The position numbers and the translations under genes were made by a program. DNA of 50,426 nucleotides from DGNJ01 sp002388905 (GTDB taxonomy: Bacteria; Pseudomonadota; Gammaproteobacteria; Pseudomonadales; Porticoccaceae). Below the pieces are notes generated by a model, which was not told the DNA's origin, ran no database searches, and was given only the letters and a program-made list of their open reading frames with translations. Where the stretch lies: positions 1 to 50,426 of the forward strand of contig DAITSJ010000026.1 of NCBI GenBank assembly GCA_036843405.1. The letters run 5' to 3'. Positions 20,044 to 27,636 of this stretch are shown here, piece after piece. Position 1 is the stretch's first letter. Every line of letters starts with the position of its first letter.

Positions 20044-20703
20044 TTAGAGCAGTTCGAACACCAGTACGAATATCACGGTCAACAGGATGCTGGAGTGAAT
20101 CACGCCCTTGACCGAGGCGATGGGGCCCTGCTTGCCGACGAGTCCGTTGATTTCCACCAGGGCGATCAGGATCAGGACGATGATCAGGTCCAGGCCACCG
20201 ACACCGGTTCCCCAGCCGGCCCCGCCCCAGGTGGTGCTGTGGGGGCTGGCGAGCATGGCGAAAGCCATGGGTGCGGAAAACAGGGTGTTGGTGCGGGACG
20301 CGAGCAGCGCCTTGGCCCCGGCCGCGGCGCCGTCGCCCCCTTCCTTCATGCCCAGGGCAATCTGCTGATTGGGCCAGATCACCAGCCAGACGTTGAGGAA
20401 CATCAGGGTACCCATGGTGGCGCCGATAATGATGTAGTTATTGAGGATATTGTTGTGCCCCATCATCAACAAAAGGAACACACCGGTAATAAAGGTGAAC
20501 ATGGCACCCCAGCGGAACCACCACAGAGCGCGCGGTGCCAGTTTGGCCTTGGCGTCGGGTAGCGCCTCGGCGCTTGCCTCCTTGAAATACGCCCCCTGGA
20601 TAAAGTTGAAATAATAAAGGATACCGATCCAGGTAATCCCGAAAAGCAGATGCCCCCACCGGAAAAGGAAGTTCAGGAACTCCATGCTGAATATATCGCT
20701 CAT
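20044..20703 (-). CDS. PuuD-like (urate hydroxylase membrane domain) protein
   Basis: The 219-residue protein has about five to six membrane segments and conserved RWGHLLFGITWIGILYYFNFIQGAYF, LWWFRWGAMFTFITGV and FLNVWLVIWPNQQIALG. These belong to the membrane domain of PuuD/DUF989 proteins. The C-terminal cytochrome c domain of true PuuD urate oxidases is absent: the protein ends a few residues after its last membrane helix. There are no purine-catabolism genes nearby, so urate oxidation is doubtful. The ATG at 20703 has GAGG seven bases upstream. It is divergent from sodB. Confidence 0.75.
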   Translation of the reverse strand: MSDIFSMEFLNFLFRWGHLLFGITWIGILYYFNFIQGAYFKEASAEALPDAKAKLAPRALWWFRWGAMFTFITGVFLLLMMGHNNILNNYIIIGATMGTLMFLNVWLVIWPNQQIALGMKEGGDGAAAGAKALLASRTNTLFSAPMAFAMLASPHSTTWGGAGWGTGVGGLDLIIVLILIALVEINGLVGKQGPIASVKGVIHSSILLTVIFVLVFELL

Positions 20704-20911
20704 AGTGGTACCTCATTCTTTTATTCGTTGAGATCCGGGACCAGCGGACCCGGGTGCTGTCAGACTGCCGCAGATTGAGCCGTTTTCTAACCAACGGTTA
20801 AACTGCGGGTCACGATCATTGTAGACCCATTATTGACAACCTGAAAAGCCCGTTTTTTTCAGCCTCTGGCGGGCTCCCCCACGAATTCACCCGGATAAGT
20901 CACCCAGACTT

Positions 20912-20920
20912 TGCTAGACT
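20912..20920 (+). promoter_or_regulatory. Predicted extended -10 promoter of sodB
   Basis: TGC-TAGACT (20912-20920) fits an extended -10 element. No good -35 hexamer is visible. Transcription would start near 20927, leaving an untranslated leader of about 120 bases before the sodB ATG. The rest of 20704-21049 holds the divergent upstream region of the PuuD-like gene and no other gene. Confidence 0.35.
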
Positions 20921-20970
20921 ATGGGCATCCAATGCAGCCAGTATTGGATAAATACCTTGACTCGCCTTCA

Positions 20971-21011
20971 CTCCGGTGCACCGGAATCAGTGCCGGAGAG
21001 GCAGTTTTTTT
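20971..21011 (+). promoter_or_regulatory. Terminator-like hairpins in the sodB leader
   Basis: CTCCGG (20971-20976) can pair with CCGGAG (20993-20998). The 12-base palindrome CCGGTGCACCGG (20973-20984) can fold alone. TGCC (20991-20994) can pair with GGCA (21000-21003) directly before G and seven T. These pairings exclude one another and lie about 40-80 bases before the start codon. The arrangement resembles an attenuator, but the last stem is only four pairs. Confidence 0.35.
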
Positions 21012-21049
21012 ATCACATGTTTTCTTGCAGTAATTTAAGGATGAGTGAT

Positions 21050-21631
21050 ATGTCTTTTACCCTTCCCGATCTTCCCTATGCCATCGACGCGCTGGAACCT
21101 CATATTTCACGGGAAACTCTGGAATACCACCACGGCAAGCACCACGCCACTTATGTCGACAAGCTCAACGACATGATCAAGGGCACGAAAATGGCGGACA
21201 AAAGCCTTGAAGAGATCGTTAAGTCCGCAGAGGGCGGACTTTTCAACCAGGCCGCCCAGGTGTGGAACCACACGTTTTACTGGAACTCCCTGTCCCCAAA
21301 CGGCGGCGGCGAACCCACCGGCGCGGCGGCGGAGGCCATCGACAAGGCTTTCGGCTCCTTCGATAAATTCAAGGAAGCTTTCAATGCCAAGGCCAAGGGC
21401 AACTTCGGTTCCGGGTGGACATGGCTGGTCAAGAAAAGTGATGGCAGCGTCGATGTGGTCAACACCGACGATGCACAGACGCCCCTGACCGACAGCAGCC
21501 TCACGCCCCTGCTGACCTGCGATGTCTGGGAGCACGCCTACTACATCGATTACCGGAATTCCCGTCCGGATTACCTGAAAGCGTACTGGAACCTGGTCAA
21601 CTGGGATTTCGTCAACAGCAATCTTGCTTGA
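21050..21631 (+). CDS. sodB: Iron superoxide dismutase SodB
   Basis: SodB converts superoxide to oxygen and hydrogen peroxide in the cytoplasm. The 193-residue protein has the metal ligands His27 (LEYHHGKHHATYV), His74 (VWNHTFYW), Asp158 and His162 (CDVWEHAYYIDY). Gln70 in FNQAAQVWNH is the outer-sphere residue typical of iron, not manganese, enzymes. The ATG at 21050 has AAGGA eight bases upstream, which favours it over an in-frame ATG at 21041. The leader is long and structured. An intrinsic terminator follows. Confidence 0.96.
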   Translation: MSFTLPDLPYAIDALEPHISRETLEYHHGKHHATYVDKLNDMIKGTKMADKSLEEIVKSAEGGLFNQAAQVWNHTFYWNSLSPNGGGEPTGAAAEAIDKAFGSFDKFKEAFNAKAKGNFGSGWTWLVKKSDGSVDVVNTDDAQTPLTDSSLTPLLTCDVWEHAYYIDYRNSRPDYLKAYWNLVNWDFVNSNLA

Positions 21632-21656
21632 TCGTCAGGCCCGATTGCCTGTCCTG

Positions 21657-21680
21657 AAGGCCCCTCACGGGGCCTTTTTT
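21657..21680 (+). terminator. Intrinsic terminator of sodB
   Basis: AAGGCCCC (21657-21664) and GGGGCCTT (21669-21676) form an eight-base stem with a TCAC loop, followed by T residues. It starts 26 bases after the sodB stop codon. Confidence 0.92.
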
Positions 21681-21816
21681 GTTGCCTCTCAATAACTCTT
21701 TCCTGTCCGTTAACCCGGCTTGCAAGCGACACCCTGGCGTCGGCCGGTAACCCGCAAAACCGGTTCAGTCCGCAAAAACCGATCTCCCAAATAATTCTCA
21801 AAGGGAAATAACAGAC

Positions 21817-21845
21817 AAAAAAGGCCCCGCAATATGCGGGGCCTT
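21817..21845 (-). terminator. Intrinsic terminator of groEL
   Basis: On the minus strand, AAGGCCCCGC pairs with GCGGGGCCTT around an ATATT-type loop and runs into TTTTTTGTCTG. It lies about 40 bases past the groEL stop codon, a strong end for the groESL transcript. Confidence 0.92.
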
Positions 21846-21883
21846 GTCGGGCTGTGCTCTTTCGAGCAGGTAGCGGGGTCGGC

Positions 21884-23539
<1,656 letters not shown>

Positions 23540-23598
23540 TTTTAATTCCTTCCTTTCTAAGGCTGTTGACTCAGAAAAATCGTTTCAGCGAGTGCGAA

Positions 23599-23892
23599 TC
23601 AACCTTCGATGACACCGAAGATATCGCTCTCACTCATGATGATCAGCTCGTCGTCGCCATCAGTGATGGTGTTGCTGTCGGCAAAGCGGCCGAAGACGAC
23701 GGTGTCGCCCACCTTCACACCCAGGGGACGCACATCACCGTTTTCCAGGAGCTTACCCTCGCCCACGGCGACAACTTCACCCTGGTTGGGTTTTTCCTTG
23801 GCGGAACCGGGCAGGACGATGCCGCCCGAGGTTTTTTCCTCTTCTTCCTTGCGACGCACTACAACGCGATCGTGTAAGGGACGAATTTTCAT
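23599..23892 (-). CDS. groS: 10 kDa co-chaperonin GroES
   Basis: GroES is the seven-subunit lid of the GroEL chamber. The 97-residue protein begins MKIRPLHDRVVVRR and has the mobile loop EEEEKTSGGIVLPGSAKEKP that contacts GroEL. I chose the ATG at 23892: it gives the standard family length and lies ten bases from a GGAG. The in-frame ATG at 23901 would lie almost on top of that site. Two sigma32-type promoters precede it. Confidence 0.97.
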   Translation of the reverse strand: MKIRPLHDRVVVRRKEEEEKTSGGIVLPGSAKEKPNQGEVVAVGEGKLLENGDVRPLGVKVGDTVVFGRFADSNTITDGDDELIIMSESDIFGVIEG

Positions 23893-23969
23893 TTTCGACA
23901 TTCTCCAACTCTATTATTGGTTAACCCTAGCCCGGAGCCCGGCTGGGCCAAAACTCCGGAACTGACCTC

Positions 23970-23998
23970 TATCTGGAGTCACCCCCGGCAAATTCAAG
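23970..23998 (-). promoter_or_regulatory. Predicted sigma32 promoter P2 of groESL
   Basis: On the minus strand, CTTGAA (23993-23998) is followed after 14 bases by CTCCAGATA (23970-23978). The -35 matches the heat-shock consensus perfectly and the -10 partly (CCCCATnTa). Transcription would begin near 23962, about 70 bases before groES. Confidence 0.65.
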
Positions 23999-24045
23999 GG
24001 GGACAGCGTAAAAAATTTCATACCGATTGCTAACCGGCACTCCCC

Positions 24046-24074
24046 TCAATGGGGGTCGCCGGCGGTAATTCAAG
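24046..24074 (-). promoter_or_regulatory. Predicted sigma32 promoter P1 of groESL
   Basis: On the minus strand, CTTGAA (24069-24074) is followed after 14 bases by CCCCATTGA (24046-24054), a near-perfect heat-shock promoter. It begins only nine bases after the fxsA stop codon. The -10 lies inside an imperfect inverted repeat (24033-24062, CCGGC...GCCGG with CCCC/GGGG inside). Transcription would start near 24038. Confidence 0.85.
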
Positions 24075-24082
24075 GGGGGAAA

Positions 24083-24535
24083 CTACTTTCGGCGCGGATC
24101 GTCGTCCCGCCAGAATTCCCCTTCCAGGGCCGAGGGATCGCGCCCGCTGTCCCGGGGGTGGACTCCATAGGCCGAAAATGACACCAGCTTGAAGCGGCTG
24201 ATGGCCCAGCGCACCAGAAGACGCCGGGTGGGCGGGAACAGCCCCATAAAGCCGAAGCCGTCGGTCATGAACCCCGGCGTCAGCAACAGGGCGCCGCTCA
24301 CCGCCAGGACCATGGCTTCCAGCATCTCCTGGGCGGGCAGCTCACCCTCGTCCAGGCGCCGGCGGCCCCGGGTCAGGGTCTGGAAACCCTGCTGGCGCAG
24401 CAGGGCGACACCGATGACCGCCGTGAGCAATACCAGGCCAATGGTGGGCCACGCACCGATCAGGCCGCCGACCTTGATCAGCAGCCACATCTCGATAACC
24501 GGAATAACAATAAAAAGCAGAAACAGAAAGCGCAT
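24083..24535 (-). CDS. fxsA: FxsA family membrane protein
   Basis: FxsA is a small inner-membrane protein whose overproduction in Escherichia coli relieves exclusion of phage T7 by the F plasmid; its normal role is unknown. The 150-residue protein has four hydrophobic stretches and the conserved MRFLFLLFIVIPVIEMWLLIKVGGLIG, the RGRRRLDEGELPAQEM loop and LLLTPGFMTDGFGFMGLFPPTR. I chose the ATG at 24535 because similarity begins there. It lies just upstream of groESL on the same strand, an order I recall from Pseudomonas. Confidence 0.92.
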   Translation of the reverse strand: MRFLFLLFIVIPVIEMWLLIKVGGLIGAWPTIGLVLLTAVIGVALLRQQGFQTLTRGRRRLDEGELPAQEMLEAMVLAVSGALLLTPGFMTDGFGFMGLFPPTRRLLVRWAISRFKLVSFSAYGVHPRDSGRDPSALEGEFWRDDDPRRK

Positions 24536-24634
24536 GGCTCGACCCATGGTGGCTGTATGTTGGTTACATTGGGGGCAAGGCGGGCTTTTCAACCCTGGCA
24601 GCTCGAACCACCCCCGGCTCTGCCCTGCTCCGGA

Positions 24635-26032
24635 TCATCGGGGAGCCAGGTGCTCGGCCCCGGCATCGGCGCGCAGGGCCCGACGCCACAGCCAGGCCGC
24701 CATCAGTACGGCGGGCAGCCCCATGGCCGCGGAATAGAGGAAGAACACCGAGTAGTTGCTGGCATCGACGATAATCCCCGAAAAGCCACTCAGGAACTTG
24801 CCCGGCAGGGTCATGAGGGAACTGAACAGGGCGTACTGGGTGGCGGTATAACTGCGGTTGGTGAGACTCGACAGGTAGGCGATAAAAGCCACATTGGAAA
24901 ACCCGGCACTGAGGTTATCGGCGCTGATCACCGCCGCCAGCCAGCGGATGTCGGGGCCGACCTGGGCCAGATGGGCGAACAGCAGATTGGTCAGGGCCAC
25001 CAGCACCGCGCCCGCCAGCAGGGGCCGGTGAATGCCGTAGCGGACCACCAAGAGCCCACCCACAAAGGAGCCGGCGATGGTCATCAAAAAGCCAAAGACC
25101 TTGCCGATATTGGCGATTTCCAGCTTGCTGAAACCCAGGTCCAGGTAGAAAGGGTTGGCCATGATGCCCATGGTGATATCGCTGAGCCGATAGATCGCGA
25201 TAAATGCCAGCAGGCCCAGGGCCACGGCGCCGTTGCGCCGGAAAAAGTCCACGAAGGGCGATACCACCGCACCCAGGAACCAGGCCTCCAGACGATGCAG
25301 AAGACCGGGCCGGTCGGCATGCAGCCGATGCAGGAGTTCCCGCTCCAGGGCCAGGGTTTCCGGGCGCGGTTGATGGGGCGGCTCCGACACCAGCAATACA
25401 GTCACAACGCCGACCAGCATGAAGGCCGCCATGCACAGGTAAGCCACTTCCCAGCCATAGCCGTGGGCGATGTAAAAGGCTCCCGCGCCGGCGACCAGCA
25501 TGGCCAAACGGTAACCGAAAATATAGGTGGCCGACATGGCGCCCTGGTACTCGTCAATGGCGGACTCGATACGGAAGGCATCGATGGCCACATCCTGGGT
25601 GGCAGCGGCAAATGCGACGACGACAGCACTGACCGCCAGGGGCGCCAGGCTTGCGGTGGGGTCGGTTGTCACCATGGCAGCCAGGCCGCCGGCCACACAC
25701 AACTGAGCCATCAGCATCCAGCTGCGTCGCTGACCCAGCCAGCGGGTCAGGCCGGGCAGCGGCAGCCTGTCCACTACCGGCGCCCAGAGCACTTTAATGG
25801 AATAGGTGATGCCCACCCAGCCGAAAAAACCGATGGAGGTCTTGGCCAGGCCCTCGTCGGCAAGCCAGGCAGTGAGGGTAGAGAACACCAGAAGCAGGGG
25901 CAGGCCGGCGGAAAAACCGAGAAAAAAGAGGGCGACGACCTTGGGATTGGTATAGACGAGCAGCGCATCCCGCCAGCTTCGGGCCTCGGCGGCGCCACCG
26001 GCCGCCGGCCGCGATGTTCCGGTCTCGAACAT
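24635..26032 (-). CDS. ampG: AmpG-type muropeptide permease
   Basis: AmpG is the major-facilitator permease that imports GlcNAc-1,6-anhydro-MurNAc peptides from the periplasm for recycling. The 465-residue protein has about 12 membrane segments and family stretches such as LLFLGFSAGLPLLLVFSTLTAWLADEG, GWVGITYSIKVLWAPVVDR, and the DVAIDAFRIE block. It starts nine bases after ampE, so ampD, ampE and ampG likely form one minus-strand unit. AmpD here removes the peptide after import, and Mpl at 12763-14127 reuses it. Confidence 0.93.
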   Translation of the reverse strand: MFETGTSRPAAGGAAEARSWRDALLVYTNPKVVALFFLGFSAGLPLLLVFSTLTAWLADEGLAKTSIGFFGWVGITYSIKVLWAPVVDRLPLPGLTRWLGQRRSWMLMAQLCVAGGLAAMVTTDPTASLAPLAVSAVVVAFAAATQDVAIDAFRIESAIDEYQGAMSATYIFGYRLAMLVAGAGAFYIAHGYGWEVAYLCMAAFMLVGVVTVLLVSEPPHQPRPETLALERELLHRLHADRPGLLHRLEAWFLGAVVSPFVDFFRRNGAVALGLLAFIAIYRLSDITMGIMANPFYLDLGFSKLEIANIGKVFGFLMTIAGSFVGGLLVVRYGIHRPLLAGAVLVALTNLLFAHLAQVGPDIRWLAAVISADNLSAGFSNVAFIAYLSSLTNRSYTATQYALFSSLMTLPGKFLSGFSGIIVDASNYSVFFLYSAAMGLPAVLMAAWLWRRALRADAGAEHLAPR

Positions 26033-26041
26033 CCGGCCGCC

Positions 26042-26908
26042 TCAGACCAGCAGTGTGAGGATGGCCGCCAGGCCCAGCCAGAGCACCAGCGCCCGATCGA
26101 AAAGGGCCACCACGTCGCCGACTTCGGCGGCGCTCAGACGCAGGGAATTCTCGTCCGCGCCCGGCACGGGTTTAAGGTCCAGGGCGCCGTATACATAACC
26201 CTCGAGCACTGCGGAGGTGGTCAACAAACCGTCGAAAAGGGTGGTGCGCCAGTGGCGCATGGCGGCGGCGAAATCCCCGACCAGAGCGAACACCAGACCC
26301 AGCAATCGCAGGGGAATCCACTCCAGAATCCAGAGCAGGTTGTCGGCGTGTCCTTTTTCGGGGCCATCATCCAGGTCCAGATCACGATGCAGCTCCGCCA
26401 GCCGGTAAAGCAGGGCCCCCGGCGCACCCAGCACCATAAACCAGAAAATCACCGGGAAATACCGCTCAAAATAGCGGTAGGGGATAGCCGATAGCGCCTC
26501 CCGGTGCAAATGTTGCCAGTCCTCTGCGCGCCCCTGGCGGTGCGCCATGTTGAACTCGGCGGCATCGTGGTAGGCAGCCTGGAGATCGGCGCGTTCGAGA
26601 TCGTCGCGGTAGGTTGTCACCAGGTCGTCCATGTCGCCGCGACCGAAGGAATAGAGCAGCACCAGCAGGCCCAGGGCGATCAGGGGCAGGTTGAACAGGA
26701 AACCGGCGAGCAGCCCCATTACCAGCCACAGGAGCAGAACCGGCCCCAGGATCGAAAACAGCAGACGACCGGCGGGGATCGCGGCCAGCCAGGACTGGCC
26801 GCCGAGCCGGGCCACCCAGTTCCGGTACCACAGGTCCCGGTGCAGGCGGGGCAGACTGCCATAGTGGCGGAGGATGACCACGGCAATCACGGAAAGGAGA
26901 AATTTCAT
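26042..26908 (-). CDS. ampE: AmpE, regulatory inner-membrane protein
   Basis: AmpE is an inner-membrane protein encoded with AmpD and linked to beta-lactamase regulation; its biochemical role is unclear. The 288-residue product has about four membrane segments, one at the N-terminus and three in the last 140 residues, and the family stretch RHYGSLPRLHRDLWYRNWV. The central HRQGRAEDWQHLH and RYFPVIFWFMVLGAPGALLYRL are also typical. GAGG lies seven bases before the ATG, inside an upstream 36-codon ORF whose stop overlaps the ampE start (ATGA). Confidence 0.9.
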   Translation of the reverse strand: MKFLLSVIAVVILRHYGSLPRLHRDLWYRNWVARLGGQSWLAAIPAGRLLFSILGPVLLLWLVMGLLAGFLFNLPLIALGLLVLLYSFGRGDMDDLVTTYRDDLERADLQAAYHDAAEFNMAHRQGRAEDWQHLHREALSAIPYRYFERYFPVIFWFMVLGAPGALLYRLAELHRDLDLDDGPEKGHADNLLWILEWIPLRLLGLVFALVGDFAAAMRHWRTTLFDGLLTTSAVLEGYVYGALDLKPVPGADENSLRLSAAEVGDVVALFDRALVLWLGLAAILTLLV

Positions 26909-27015
26909 GATCGCGCCTCTTTTTGTGTAGTGTCGTGGAGAAAGTACACGTACAGAGTTCCTCCCTTCGGGCAGACCGCCAAGGGGCCATCCGTAGCGTT
27001 GCGCCTTCTCGACAT
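26905..27015 (-). CDS. Possible 36-aa leader ORF coupled to ampE
   Basis: An ATG at 27015 opens 36 codons ending in TGA that overlaps the ampE ATG by four bases. The peptide begins MSRRRNATDG and ends HDTTQKEARS. It is basic, with a short LYVYFL core. No strong Shine-Dalgarno is visible, and its start codon lies in a six-pair hairpin (27011-27016 with 27024-27029). The ampE ribosome-binding site lies within it, so translating it would open the ampE start. I do not know a family, and it could be chance or part of a dispersed repeat. Confidence 0.35.
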   Translation of the reverse strand: MSRRRNATDGPLAVCPKGGTLYVYFLHDTTQKEARS

Positions 27016-27093
27016 AGGTCCAGTATGCCTTCTAAACCGCGCCTTACGGCTAACCCCTTCGCGGCCCGCTGGAAGTGCACTCTCTCCTCAACC

Positions 27094-27636
27094 CTACACT
27101 AGCAGTTGATGGAACCGGCGCCAATCGAAGGCTTCGCCGGGGTCGGTCTTGCGTCCGGGGGCGATGTCGCAATGCCCCACGACCCTGCCCCGGTCAATCG
27201 CCGGGTAGGTTGTCATCAGGGCCCGGGCGACATCCGCCAGGACCCGGTATTGCCGGTCAGTATAGGGAACGCTGTCGGTTCCCTCCAGCTCAATGCCAAT
27301 GGCGAAGTCGTTGCACTTTTCCCGGCCCTCAAAAGAGGAGACTCCGGCGTGCCAGGCCCTGTCCAGAAAGGAGACAAACTGGGTAATGTTTCCCTCACGG
27401 TCGATAAGCAGATGGGCGGAAACCCGCAGATCGGCGATTTCCTCGTAAAAGGGGTGTCGGGTGCAATCCAGCCGGTTGGTGAAAAACTCGCAAATTGCCT
27501 CGCCGCCGAACTCGCCGGGAGGCAGACTGATATTGTGGATGACCAGCAACGAAGGCAATTCCCCTGAAGGCCGGGCATCGGCGTTGGGGGACGGCAGGCA
27601 CCGGGCCTCGCGCAGCCAGCCGTCATCGACAATCAT
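27094..27636 (-). CDS. ampD: 1,6-anhydro-MurNAc-L-alanine amidase AmpD
   Basis: AmpD is the cytoplasmic zinc amidase that cuts the stem peptide from anhydro-MurNAc in wall recycling and so keeps AmpR-type beta-lactamase induction low. The 180-residue protein has the zinc ligands His34 (LLVIHNISLPPG), His155 and Asp165 (GHCDIAPGRKTDPG), with Glu117 and Lys163 as catalytic residues. It lacks a signal peptide, which fits the cytoplasmic enzyme and not AmiD. Its ATG overlaps the DUF1631 gene stop by four bases. A 185-base gap with a possible leader ORF separates it from ampE. No ampC or ampR is in the window. Confidence 0.96.
   Translation of the reverse strand: MIVDDGWLREARCLPSPNADARPSGELPSLLVIHNISLPPGEFGGEAICEFFTNRLDCTRHPFYEEIADLRVSAHLLIDREGNITQFVSFLDRAWHAGVSSFEGREKCNDFAIGIELEGTDSVPYTDRQYRVLADVARALMTTYPAIDRGRVVGHCDIAPGRKTDPGEAFDWRRFHQLLV

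Noticed and set aside
24557..26494. 645-codon open frame opposite ampG and ampE
   Set aside because: Antisense of two recognisable membrane protein genes, with Gln/His-rich composition typical of a shadow frame.
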